Source: Ophioceras dolichostomum (lineage: Eukaryota > Ascomycota > Sordariomycetes > Magnaporthales > Ophioceraceae). Taken from it: a stretch of 51,277 bases of DNA. The translations under genes and the position numbers were made by a program. The notes beneath the pieces were generated by a model. It did no database searches and was not told the origin of the DNA. It was given only the letters and a program-made list of their open reading frames with translations. Of this stretch, positions 11,154 through 21,742 are shown piece by piece. The stretch's first letter is position 1; every line of letters begins with the position of its first letter. Where the stretch lies: the NCBI GenBank assembly GCA_003049485.1, contig PYST01000290.1:562-51838 (forward strand), given 5' to 3'.

Positions 11154-11432
11154 ATGGCGCCTCTCAGCCGCCTCCCGAGGCTCGTCGCCCTCGTCCTCCT
11201 CATGGCCCTCTCCTCCACAGCCCTCGCCACCCCGCTGCCTCTCTTGCCCGCCGGCGCCGGGGCGGAGGCACCACCCATCGCCGTCGCAGCGCGAAGCGTC
11301 CTTCCGAGCCGTAACAGTACAACGACTGGTAGCAGTGGTGGTGGTGGTGGTGGGTCGAAGGCGGGATCGGGGTCGGGAGCGTTTTCCGCGCTCAGGTTTG
11401 GGCAGGAGTCGGGTGTGGGTGGCGGGATTTAG
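11154..11432 (+). CDS. Small secreted Gly/Ser-rich protein
   Basis: The frame encodes 92 aa. The N-terminus (MAPLSRLPRLVALVLLMALS) is a textbook signal peptide with likely cleavage after ALA at about residue 25. The mature part is short, Ala/Pro-rich and then Gly/Ser-rich, without Cys. One N-glycosylation sequon (NST) is present. It could be a small wall-associated or effector-like protein, but low complexity makes homology hard to judge. The preceding 250 bp are C/T-rich, as in fungal promoters. Confidence 0.6.
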   Translation: MAPLSRLPRLVALVLLMALSSTALATPLPLLPAGAGAEAPPIAVAARSVLPSRNSTTTGSSGGGGGGSKAGSGSGAFSALRFGQESGVGGGI

Positions 11433-12069
11433 TCAGTGGCCTGGGCCTGGCCAGGTATGGCGAGTTGTGCAAGGCTAGGTAGGGTAGACTTCGTCCCTTC
11501 CGGTCAGACTTTACCTTTTTCTGTTCCCCTCTTTAGCCCCTGCTCCCGCAATTTATGCTACATATCGATTACGATGTCATGACCGATGAGCCTTGCGGAT
11601 CTGATGATGACTCCAAGTGTCAGTACTGATGTTTATCTGCTGTCAGATCCGGTTTCTACTTACTCTTGTCGCTTACCGGCCCGCTCTTGCGTGTTGGTAG
11701 TGGTTTGTGTCCGAGGAGTCCTTCAGTGGCGGGCAGAGGATATAGAATCGCAGGGGATACCGGGTACCTATGTATTACCCTCTCTGCTTGTGAGAGAGCT
11801 AATGCCCTTCGTGCTTAGTGTTTTTGCCAACAGGAGAAATAACAATAGAGGATAAAATGAGATTCAATGCCTTTGGCTTTACCTAGCTCCTATCTACCCG
11901 GACCTAATCGGACAAGGAAATGCGCTAATTCTCTTTAGTACTAAACAACCTTCGCGCCTTCTTTGGGGTCATCGGCCTCCCTTTGTCAAAATATGTAGTG
12001 TTCGCCAAAGTGGAGGGTGCCTAATTACATTTGACAAATTCGGAGTCTTTGAGCACTAAGTTACCTTAC
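11433..12069. other. Spacer, nothing recognised
   Basis: AT-richer sequence between convergent genes, with no supported coding frame. Confidence 0.5.
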
Positions 12070-13293
12070 CTACCACATACCTACGGAGGTACTTAAGGCA
12101 GCTAGGTAGGTGGCTATCAGTAGGCCGTCACCAGAGCCGTTCTGATCCGCAGGGTCGTCCTCGATCCCCATCACGAGAGCGAAACCGATACCAGTGACCC
12201 CAATGGCGACCCTAAGCGTACCGGTGAGCAGATTAGAGCACATAAGTTAGCGAGCTATTCTAATTTCTTCACCTAGTAATAGGCAAGTCCCGAAATACAT
12301 AGGTCGGAATCCGGAACCAATGAAAGGCCAAGCATGGACAGATGCATACAAGACAAACAGGACTAGCAAAGGACGGCACTGGGGACGGACTCACATAAAG
12401 AAAACCCTCAGAAGGGCCACTGCTGTCATATACGCGCGCAGCTGATTGCAGTCCACCGGTCCGAGGACGCAGGGCAGGCTCGACCTCCTGGGCATTAGAC
12501 ACAACGTCGCCACCCCAGTGACGAAGCAGCTGAGAGTGACCACGGACATGACGACGAACAACGCGTCCATGGATCCGTCGTCTCGCAGCACAGCTAAGCG
12601 CACCAGTGAGTACAGAGCGGCGAGGGCCTCGACGACGGTGAAGGCCAGCAGGACGGTGCTAGAAATGGTTCCGCGAGCGGTGTGGGACGTGGGGTCATCA
12701 ACATTTAATCAGTACAGTTCAAGCAGAAGGATGGATGTACGGGGTAGAGGTAGGTGGCAGGCAGATAGCTAGCCTAGACTGATGATGTCTTAGGAGAAAA
12801 GAAAAGAAAAGAAGACAAAAAAAAGCTTCAAAAAGGCAGGGCCGCGCTCAAGCTCGTCAGTTCGCAGAACAGGGTAGGACACGACCGAAACCTACACGAG
12901 TATCCGGCTCTGCGGCAGCTGCTCCCGTGCGGCGAACAGCAGTCCAACCAGCACGCTAGAGGCGGTGTACTGCCAGAACGCCAAGCTGAATATGAAAAAT
13001 ACGATGACCTTTACGAGGAAACCACCGAGGAGGACGACGAACTTGTCGACATAGCGACAGGCACCGCGGAGGATACCCCGCGCTGATTTCGGAGAGGGAG
13101 GCGGAGGAGCAGGCTCGGGATCGTTTGCGCCGGCGGTAGCTGTGCCCGTTTCCAGGTCCACCGCGTCAGGGGAGGGACTGCTGTTCTTGGTTGCGGTGCT
13201 CGGTGTGCTGGGGATCGGAGCCGGGGGGTCTGAGGAAAGGGGGGGCGGAAGAGGGCCCGGGTAGATGGGCGGAAAGTCGTCGAGTGAGTACAT
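12070..13293 (-). CDS. Polytopic membrane protein, tandem paralogue 1 (MARVEL-like topology)
   Basis: Minus-strand exons are 13293-12896, 12658-12395 and 12211-12070, giving 267 aa. The donors are GTAGGT and GTGAGT, the acceptors TCTAG and CTTAG; both introns are phase 2 and join in frame. Residues 1-70 are Pro/Ser-rich and disordered. About four membrane segments follow: one starting FVVLLGGFLVKVIVFF, one at the start of exon 2 (TVLLAFTVVEALAALYSL), one containing ALFVVMSVVTLSCFVTGV, and one across the last junction (FFMVAIGVTGIGFALVMG). A C-x6-C pair (CVLGPVDC) precedes the last helix. The order of helices with a Cys pair before TM4 resembles fungal MARVEL-like proteins; this is an inference from topology. 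The downstream neighbour at 13947-14943 has the same layout. Confidence 0.62.
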
Positions 13294-13946
13294 TGCTGAT
13301 GTCGATGTGGTGTACTATCGTGGTAGATCGAGGAAGAGCCAAAGGGGTGCGTGAATGTGATGGTTGTTGGATGAAGGTTGCGTGCCAGTGGTTGGTACTC
13401 TCAGCCTCGATTGGAGCAAGTGGTAGGGAATGGGGAGGGACGCGGTGGTACCCCGTTCAGACTTCGGATTGTACCATCCACGAGTTTATATAGAAACGTC
13501 TGCCCTCGGAAAAGCTTGACGACAAGGTAATTCTTGGACCCGTTCTGTGGAGTCGAAGGCTCTTTCAACCACCAACCACTCAGTGTTTGAACTCAAAAAG
13601 GAGTCCCGCTTCTAGCTCAGAGAGGTGCCGCTGAAGCTAGCATCTTTCGAGGCTCTCAATTTGTTTTTGTCTCTATTCCCAAAGTCTAACGTCAGCGACT
13701 TCCGTTGTTCCACTCCAGCCGTACCGACGCGACCACAAGGCTCATCGAAGTTTACGTCACCTCTTTATAGTTTCCATCTTCTTCACGAGGCGTTATCCAA
13801 GTTGTTAATAGGGTTTCAGTCTTGACTTTTCATACTGACTCGAGTACCTAGTAATGATATGATAAGAACTAAACGACCAAGGAAAAAAAGGCTTCAATAG
13901 CCAGTCGACCTGTTCTCCGCAACTTTTAACACCCGCCTGCTTCATA
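13294..13946. other. Spacer between the tandem paralogues
   Basis: This is the presumed promoter of paralogue 1 and the 3' region of paralogue 2. It contains no other supported feature. Confidence 0.5.
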
Positions 13947-14943
13947 TTATTTATTCTCGTCGTGCAGCATGATAATAAGCCAATTGATAGGGATCCCAAC
14001 ACTATATGTTAAATATCAAGTCAGCGAAAAAAAAACTAGTAACTGCAGAATTCTCAGAGCTTGTGTTAAGCAATAGACAGAGAAGTACTAGAAGCAGAAG
14101 ACGGAGACTAATAACTACCTCATACTTACATCATGAGCATTCTCAACGATGCAACCGCGATCAGCATACGATGCAGGTGGCCACAATCTAGAGGTCCCGG
14201 ACTGCACCAGAACGGGCCCCTACGGTGATTTAAGGCAATGCAAGTCGCGATGCTGGTAGCGAAGCAAGTCACGGCAACGGCGCATTGGATGAGTTTGAGG
14301 TTAACCATCATGTCTACGTGGTCGGTGGCGAAAAAGACGCGGACGACAGTGTAGAGGGCGAAGGGGCCTTCAGCGATGGTGAAGTCAAAGAGTGTAATTC
14401 TGAGCAGCAATCGCTTTGTTAATAGGTACCTGGGCCATGCTTGAGGGGAGGAGGGGCAACGCAAGGCCGATCGGATGGGAACCAGCCCAACCAACCAACC
14501 AGCCGATTTGCCTGCAGTCAGAAGGAAGAAGATCCGCCGCTGAAGTCGACGTTGGGAGACGGAAGAGGAAAAGGAAGGGAAGGGAAGAAAGAAGAAAGAA
14601 AAAAAAAGCTTACAAAGTCTTCCTCATCTCGTCATCCATCTGATCCCTCGCGGCCCAGAACGAAATCCAGATCAGCACGACCGCGCCGTAATACATCGTG
14701 GCCGCGCAGCCAAACACGAGGGGTCCGAAGATGGCCATTAGCACCGCCTTGGCGCAAAAGGCCAGGCTGCGGAGGAGGAGCTTGCCAAGGTCGGCGCATT
14801 TAGCCCGGAGCACTTCCTCAAACGGCTTCTTCTCGGGCTGGGGCTGAGGGGCAGGCGCGGGATAGTAGCTTGGCGGACGGGTGGACGCTGTACTTAGGCG
14901 GCTTACCCAGGTCGAGCTCGTGGGACTCCGGATCCGACGCCAT
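13947..14943 (-). CDS. Polytopic membrane protein, tandem paralogue 2, 5' end unresolved
   Basis: Exons 2 and 3 are clear: 14399-14130 and 14001-13947. The first exon ends at 14614 (donor GTAAGC). All joins are phase 2, as in paralogue 1. The protein has membrane segments in exon 1 (KAVLMAIFGPLVFGC), exon 2 (LKLIQCAVAVTCFATSIA) and across exons 2 and 3 (MLMIVGIPINWLIIML), and a C-x6-C pair (CSPGPLDC) at the same place. It ends soon after the last helix, whereas paralogue 1 has a 27-residue tail. The frame of exon 1 has no ATG. The best start, MASDPESHEL at 14943, is in another frame, so a further intron, an indel or decay must lie near 14850-14920. Confidence 0.55.
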
Positions 14944-15851
14944 GGGTTCTGGCGCTCGTCTGACGAACGAGGCGCGGAGACTGATACGTGGAGGCCAACC
15001 AAGCAATCTTCTGATGAAAGTGATGATGATGATTGATTCCACGGTTCTCTCCCCTAACGGTGTTGCAGAGAGCTGTGGGACGAAAACAAAAGTGGTGTGA
15101 TGGGATGTGCAAATTCCTGCCGGGCTCGCCAACAGGTGGGTTTTTTTTATATCAAAACTCAAGAAAGTTATCGGCCTGAGTGATGTCTGGTATGAGTCGA
15201 ATGCTTCTTTGTCTGCGCCCTAGTGATTGGCTTGCAAATACTTGCACAACAAAGCCGTGAACACTTTACCGAAGCCCCGAGTTATATTACGGAGTCCTTT
15301 GTTAGGATAGTGACTTTGGGCACTGTCCATTTCCAGTTTATCACGATACCGAGCAGGTAGCAGCAGTCACCGGCAGAATGAAGAGTGTCAACATCATCAC
15401 TGGCTTCCTTTGTCGACCGTAGTAGGGCACGTATTTGACCTCCCCTCCCTCCTCCCAGTGACTCGTTGTCTGCGAATCCAAATCTAGGCCCTGTCTGTGT
15501 ACGGGAGAGCTCCTTTTCTCTTCCTAAAAGACTCTCAACATTTCACCTTTCTACCTACGGGTCCCGAGGCAATTCTACGCCTCACATTATAGTTTGCCAC
15601 TCACGCAACACTTGTCAACAGCAGCGAGACAAGTCAACATGGGGGAGTAGAAGCGAATGTATTGGGGGAGTAAACTACCTATGCCAAGGAATGCCCACAA
15701 ATGCGACAACGTCCCTCTCCCTACCTCCAGTCCAGCTGGAGGGGTCCCCGATCAGTTGGCAATTCGCTCCTCAATACTTCTCAATGCTCCCCAACGCTCC
15801 CAAATGTTCCTTCGTGTGGCCAGAGCCAGCTGGCGACGGGGTTCCTCCCGC
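14944..15851. other. Spacer, nothing recognised
   Basis: No supported gene. A short imperfect direct repeat (GGGGGAGTA, twice) lies near 15640-15672. Confidence 0.5.
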
Positions 15852-16139
15852 TCACATAGCGTTGCAATGCTTGTCGACCTTCTCCGCGAGACCGCCGGGG
15901 ACCTTCCTGAACTTCTTCGGGGGCCCTTCGCGCTGGTACTTGCTCCAGAGACCCCATTCGGCCTGGTGCCTGCCCGCGCACGCGTCGCAAGTCTGGGAGA
16001 GGTTAGGCATGTCCTGAAGGACGCCCCAACGCTCGGCCGGGCACTCTTGCTTCGCCCGCAGCGCGTTGAAGCAGAGGTTGAGGCTCAAGGCGTGCGGGTT
16101 GCGGCATCTGGGGCAGGGGTGCCTGATGGGTGCGCACAT
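15852..16139 (-). CDS. Small Cys-rich hypothetical protein
   Basis: The frame encodes 95 aa from MCAPIRHPCPRCRNPHAL. Cysteines occur as C-x6-C-x2-C near the start, then singly, then as C-x2-C (TCDACAGRH) near residue 51, suggesting a metal-binding or disulfide-linked fold. The C-terminal part is basic (REGPPKKFRKVPGG). There is no signal peptide. The stop overlaps a good donor (AT|GTGAGC), so a further 3' exon is possible, but I found no clear continuation. I do not recognise the family; small Cys-containing proteins of this kind are common in ascomycetes and usually unnamed. Confidence 0.45.
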   Translation of the reverse strand: MCAPIRHPCPRCRNPHALSLNLCFNALRAKQECPAERWGVLQDMPNLSQTCDACAGRHQAEWGLWSKYQREGPPKKFRKVPGGLAEKVDKHCNAM

Positions 16140-17950
16140 GTTGGATTAAGTTGTTTGTTGTCGGTGTGTGCTTGGAGGTTACTCAGGATAAACGAGTCGA
16201 GGTCTGGGAGAACAGGCTTGGTGGATTGTGGTTCAGGTGTTCGACGAGGTTGGTTGCGATGGTGAGTGATTTCGAAGGAGAGAGACAATCATGGTAGCGA
16301 GTTTGGGGGCTATTTATACTTGTGTTCTTACACCTGGAGGGAGAGGGAGAGGCGAATCTCGGATACCCCGTCGTTCCTCTCCTCTTTTTTTGCAAACCTC
16401 GTTGGAAAGAGGCCTATGAAACAGCATCGAGCGCCATTACCATCGGCCGTCCATAACTCGTCTCACCGTCCGAGGCCTCGACCGCCCCCCACCCCATATT
16501 GATTTCGAGATAGCAGGACGATACAAGCGAAGCCTTGCGTTGTTTGAATCCTCAGAAGGTTGGCAACAGCCAATCCATCAATGTTAGGGACCTGACCGGG
16601 AGTCGAGAAACGGCCAACAGGTTACTGGCAACTAGCGCCCCGCCCGTTGGCCCGATCCGCACCCGTAATGCGAACGAGGCCGAAGAAACCCTGTTCCAGA
16701 CGGGCGGGTAACCATGCTCGGTACGGGCGAATGTCGCGTCCGTCTCGCTCGGACGGCTGTTAGTTATACGTGGCCTGGTTTAGCGCCCAACGTGTAGTCG
16801 TATTAGTCGCGATGGTCGTGAAAGCGGCCAAAGCTAGGCGGAACGTTAAGCCGTCATATTACGCATGCATATGGCATAACCCCCCGGCGTTTCGAAAATT
16901 CCGAGCCCGAATCCGAATTCATATCGTTGCCGCCTGCCCCGTCGCGACCAACTAGCCACAGAACTCAATCGCTTTCATGAGTCCGACTCTCCGAGTCCGA
17001 GGATTAACGGAGCCTTCCGGAATAAAAAGCGGGGCCAACGCCGTTGCATACGGTAATTGCCTACCTACCTAGGTGCCGACCCGTAAAGCGTTGCTTTGCC
17101 CGCTGCTGCCTAGCTGCGGCGGGTACTTAGGAAAGCTGAAAGGGGTCGTGGCCCTTTTTTCCAGCCATCCGTAATAGTATTGACTCGAGGTATCCTCCGG
17201 CTTGTATCCACTTCAGGATACAACCGGCGAGCCCCGAAACGAGGAGCCGGCTGTGCTGGCTCTTCGCAGCTAATCAACGAACTCCCCGGCCTCGCGCCGT
17301 CTTCCAAATCCAGTCTTGAAGCATCCCATCCCGAGTCCCCGTAGCTGTCTGCCCGTCCCACCACGCCTTCCACGTCCCGTTGCAGATCCCCGGAGCGCCG
17401 GTTTCGACTACCGGCCAGACGGACGCCCCGTCCGCGCTGAGCTTTCTTTCGGTTTATGGAGGACCATCAGGAGAGACCTGTCACCTGGGCTACCCACGAC
17501 CTGTCTCCACAGGACAGGAGGGACCGTTAGAATCGTTGGACCACCGCGGCGCAGATTCAAATCCAGCTGGAAGGTATGACCAACAGAGGCCTCGCTTGCA
17601 TTTGAGTGGCCTTCGGAATTGTCGTCGGATTGGAAAAGGAGGCGATCGTGACGAGGAAATGTGGGCAGGTGCGGCCGACTGCTCGGGTTGGGACGTTCAG
17701 ACGTCCCGAGTTGAGGTTGGGGGTTGAGATGGAAGTCGACAAGTCAGTCAGCTTGGCAGCCACGGATTGATGAACCCCGAGTCCTTCTTCCTTCTCGTCT
17801 TTGTATGGAAGGTAGGAAAAGTATGCACACAACCTTTGCTCTCGCTTCTACGCCAAGCTATCCTACCTACCTATCCTATCCTTGTCTCCCTAGCCGCGAA
17901 CCCTTCCGTGTCGGCTGGTTGTCGGTCGGGGACCCCAGGCAGGGACCGAC
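16140..17950. other. Long spacer, nothing coding recognised
   Basis: 1.8 kb with no gene I can defend. A TACCTACCTAGGT motif occurs near 17060. Confidence 0.5.
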
Positions 17951-18120
17951 GATGATCTCCAGGGCCTGCAATGTAATGTAATGTATTGTCCTTTGTATTG
18001 TATTTTCGACCTATTGGCGTGTGCTTTACGTGGTCGCCTACCGTACGCGGCAGGTAACGCGGTACCCGATACAATACAAAACACATTACAATACATTACA
18101 TTGCAGGCTCTGATGATCTC
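17951..18120. mobile_element. MITE-like inverted-repeat element with 9-bp target duplication
   Basis: The element spans 17960-18111 (152 bp). Its ends form a long inverted repeat: about 41 positions align without gaps, with about five mismatches (GCCTGCAATGTAATGT at both ends, then TTTGTATTGTAT). Arms run about 17963-18004 and 18067-18108, around a 60-bp centre. Both sides carry the 9-bp direct repeat GATGATCTC (17951-17959 and 18112-18120). There is no coding capacity, so this is a non-autonomous element. A 9-bp duplication is typical of Mutator-like transposons, which is why a MULE-derived MITE is preferred. It lies 25 bp beyond the GH43 stop codon and is likely transcribed in its 3' UTR. 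Confidence 0.8.
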
Positions 18121-18144
18121 GATGACCTAGCATCGTAAGAGCGA

Positions 18145-19581
18145 TCAGGCCTTGAACTGCCACCAGTTAAAGTTGAACATGTTCGCTGAGCTGCCCCTGA
18201 ACACCAGATACAGATCCTGCACGCCCAACGCGCCGCTCACAGGACACGACACCGTCGACCAGCTGCTAGCGCCCCCCGTCCCAACCACAGCGCAAGTGCC
18301 GACCAGCGTGCCATCACCGGCGCCGCTACCGCCCAGCCGAATCTCGATCTTGCCCACCACCACCCCCTCTCCCCCCTTAGCCGCAACCCTCGCCAAAAAC
18401 AGCGACGCGCCGCTACCGCCGCCCCTGAAATCCACCCCCTTGACCTTGACGTAATCCCCATCGTCGATGCTCGACAGCTGGATGCCCCCCTCGCTGCACA
18501 CCGACGTCTCGACCCCCTTCGCCCACGCCATCGTCTCGGCCTCGTTGCGCACGAACGGGTCCACCCTCTTCACCTGCGCCGGTCCCGCAGCGCTCATCTT
18601 CAAGAGCGGTATCGTGCCGTCCGCGTTGTACGCGAACTCCTCGACGCACACGCTCCTCTGGTACCCGCTGCCGCCCGGAAGCGCGCCGTTGTGATAGAAG
18701 AAGTAGGACTTGCCCACGAAGTCAACGACGCCGGGGTGGTTCGTGAAGCTGGCGCCCGATGCGGCCATGACTTGTCCGCGGTACCTCCAGGGCCCGACGA
18801 TGGAGGAGGCAGTGCTGTAGTGGATGTCCTCGGGGCAGCACCGCGCCGCGAAGACGTTGTAGTAGACGTCGCCTCGCTTGTACACCCACGGCCCCTCGTT
18901 GTAGAGCGAGGGCTTGGTCGAGCCGCGGCCGCTTGGGCCGTACGAGGCCGCGTCCAGCGACACCTTCACTGGGGAGCCTGCCAAGCTGGTCATGTTGCGC
19001 GTCAGCTCCGCGTACCACAGGTTCGGGTTGCCCCAGTACATCCACGGGCGGCCGTCGTCGTCGATCCAGACCGTCGGGTCGATCTCGCGGTTCTGCACCA
19101 GGAATTTCCCCCGCGCGTCCAAGAAGGGGCCCTCGGGACTGTCCCCTACCGCGACGCCGATGCTCATCCCGCCGGCTTGTGCGGTGACGGGCACGTAGTA
19201 GTAGAACCTCCCGTCGAGACCCGCCACGACCTGTCCGGCCCAGGCGTCGCGGGAGGCCCAGGAGAAGGTGGACAGGGACATGACCTCGCCGTGGTGGCGC
19301 CAGTTGGCCATGTCGTCCGTAGAGAAGAGGTGCCAGTTCCGCATGTTGTAGTTTGTGCTGCCGTCCTCGTCGTGGCCTGTGTAGACGTACACGCGGCCGT
19401 TGTGGACGAGGGGCGCGGGGTCGGCGGTGAAGATCGTTTGGACGATTGGGTTGTCTGCTGTGGCGGGGTGGGAGAAGAAGAAGAGCAAGAGGAGGTTTAG
19501 GAAGAGGGCGGCTGGCAGGAGGGAGAGGCCGCGGAGGCCGCTGCGGCTGAGTACTAGCTGCTTGACGAGGGAGGAAGCCAT
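18145..19581 (-). CDS. Secreted GH43 arabinoxylan arabinofuranohydrolase-like enzyme with C-terminal CBM6-like module
   Basis: Single exon, 478 aa. A hydrophobic signal segment lies at residues about 20-42. The five-bladed GH43 propeller starts at NPIVQTIFTADPAPLVHNGR. By family alignment Asp54 (ADPAP) is the general base, Asp168 (EIDPTVWIDDDG) the pKa modulator and Glu229 (YNEGPW) the general acid; all three are present. Residues about 345-478 (NEAETMAWAKGVET onward, with SSIDDGDYVKV and ending FNFNWWQF) look like a CBM6-type beta-sandwich. This is the XynD/AXH-like arrangement, which removes arabinose from arabinoxylan outside the cell. Lack of introns and similarity to bacterial XynD-type proteins are worth checking for transfer. 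Beta-xylosidase activity is the main alternative. Confidence 0.88.
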   Translation of the reverse strand: MASSLVKQLVLSRSGLRGLSLLPAALFLNLLLLFFFSHPATADNPIVQTIFTADPAPLVHNGRVYVYTGHDEDGSTNYNMRNWHLFSTDDMANWRHHGEVMSLSTFSWASRDAWAGQVVAGLDGRFYYYVPVTAQAGGMSIGVAVGDSPEGPFLDARGKFLVQNREIDPTVWIDDDGRPWMYWGNPNLWYAELTRNMTSLAGSPVKVSLDAASYGPSGRGSTKPSLYNEGPWVYKRGDVYYNVFAARCCPEDIHYSTASSIVGPWRYRGQVMAASGASFTNHPGVVDFVGKSYFFYHNGALPGGSGYQRSVCVEEFAYNADGTIPLLKMSAAGPAQVKRVDPFVRNEAETMAWAKGVETSVCSEGGIQLSSIDDGDYVKVKGVDFRGGGSGASLFLARVAAKGGEGVVVGKIEIRLGGSGAGDGTLVGTCAVVGTGGASSWSTVSCPVSGALGVQDLYLVFRGSSANMFNFNWWQFKA

Positions 19582-21742
19582 TGTGACGCGGTGGCTTCGG
19601 ACTCTGGGCTAGCAAAGTGGAAAGGGATTCGGTGGAAGGTGGCAACGGAGAGGCGCTGGCGTTGTCGACTTGTGTTGTTAAGGGGCGGGCGGTATGGAAA
19701 GGTAAGGCAGTTTGCCAAAGGGAAGTGCCGAGCTGCGTCGCAGTGATGCTGTACATCATCATATCGACGGCACGCGTTCCTGCTCCTTTAAATACAGGTA
19801 CCTACCTTATCTAGATAGGTGCCTACTTTGCCCCGTACCTACCGGCCTCCAACTGGAGGTCAACGCCGATACAGCGGATGGGAACGGACATTAGAAAGAC
19901 GGTCGGACAGTTGCCCGCATCGCAAGGGTTTGCGCTCTGTCCACGATTGTTTTCTCGGTTCATTTTGAGCACCCCATGTCTTTCCAGCTTCCACTTTAAA
20001 GATCAATTCGACGGAAAATCCATTTTACCAAGCGCACCAGTCCAGGTTTAGAAATAAATGAGTAATCGGCTGTCTCCAGATTGTCATTCCTCAGCCCTCT
20101 TCAGGTGCTTGGTGGAGAAATTGATCATCAGATAAAGTCCGCCGCAAAACGCTGCTCTCTGGCTGGTGCGCCTCGGTCGGGACCACCCAGAGTCGTTTAA
20201 ATAGAGAGACGGCTGAGGCCCCGCGTTTCTGAGCTCGAGAGCCGGTGGCTTGTGTGTGGCGGAAAACGGGGGATGGGGGGAGGCCAGTGTGAGGTTATGA
20301 AGATGTGATGCGGGGGAGATCCGAGGGCCGAGCGAGCGGGGCCGAGCTACTGAGTCGCTCGATCGCTCGCCTGCCCAACTCATGAGACGAGGATTGGGTC
20401 TGTGGCAACACGGCTACCTCCGTCTAGGGGTGGAAAGCATTCGCATCATTTCGCGTGGTGGTTCCGGTTGCTCAGGTCTGACGGCAACGAGAGTACGGAG
20501 AACGGACGGACGGCGACCAGGCACTCTACGCCTGACCTGATCCGCCAGGTTGACAGTAAGGTTTACGGAATACCTGAGGTGTTGTGCTGGGTATACCGCT
20601 ATGCCTCCTGGGCAGCTTGGGCTTGATGGGGCTCGGAACATTGAAGACCCGCCTCTCAGTGCACCAATAAGGAGGTTCAACCAGAGATGTCTCGATGGTG
20701 GCATGCGCCGAAGAAAAAAAAGAAAAAAAAGGAAGAGAAAGAAGCCTCGTTGCCCGGAATAAGGCAGCGTTCGCAGAAACCATCGTAGACTGCACCAGTC
20801 CAGTAATTAGATCGTCAATAGTACGCAGGTAGACGAAGTACTTCCGTAGACGGTGTTAAATTCGATGTTATAGGAGAACATGAAGTCGTCGTCGGGTGCG
20901 TTTCCCGAGCCCAACACAAGCGAGCAAGCCACAGAGGATCTTTTGCCGTGACGCCTCAACGAAAAGTGTCCTGGCAAAGAGGAGTTTGCCGATTCTGGGT
21001 CTTACTCGACCGCTTTCGAATCCATCACGTGAACAATGTGCAAGAGATGGAAGCTGGCCCTTTCTGCTCAGCCTTGTCAGCGCAGGTAGTTGTAGTGGAA
21101 CACCGAGATCCCAGTCATCATCAGTCAGTCGAAGGCTCAATGCATCAATCACCATATGACACCAGTGTCAAGACACGACATCCAACCACTTCCTTACAAC
21201 ATAACTGCGATTAATTGCTCCAAATGCACCGCGCACAAGGATGATGTGCGATATCTGGATTTGCTGAACAACTAGTAAATTGCTGGCCGGTAGGAAAATC
21301 ATAATCGGTCATCAAGGACCTTTCCCGTTCTTAGTGGATTCCTCTCTTACTGTGACGGGTCGAGGCTGTCGTACTGTATACCGCGGTGCGTACCAAGACA
21401 TACTTAATTCAATGACACCCGACGACGTCCTTGCAAATTCGCGTTGGATTTTGCTCCGCGTTGCTTGCAAACCAGTGCCTGTTCTCTCCTGATTCGATCC
21501 ACCCTTTACCAATTTACCTCGTGCCTTGGTGTAGTGTTGACTCCGCGGATTCCCCACGGTCTTGGACGGACCGTCCTCCAAGCCATCACTGCTTTCCTGC
21601 CTTCTCGTTCTTCACCTGTGGATCTCTCTACCGCATCCACGAAAGCCAAACCAGCCACCTTGACCTAGATTTTAACATCTCTCCCTCTCCACTGCTTCCT
21701 CACTCCCCCTTTCCCGGATACACCACGCAAGCTGCAGTCATC
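19582..21742. other. Long spacer, nothing coding recognised
   Basis: About 2.2 kb. The left end is the promoter of the GH43 gene and includes a TAGGTACCTACC-type cluster at about 19796-19845. The right end is the leader of the secreted precursor, C/T-rich from about 21590. An A/G-rich run lies at 20712-20745. Short frames are not supported. Confidence 0.5.

Noticed and set aside
18691..19500. Plus-strand frame opposite GH43
   Set aside because: Antisense shadow; Val/His/Arg-rich and without domain.
21431..21742. N-terminal extension of the Kex2-site precursor
   Set aside because: The extension begins at a non-ATG codon and would bury the clear signal peptide at 21743.
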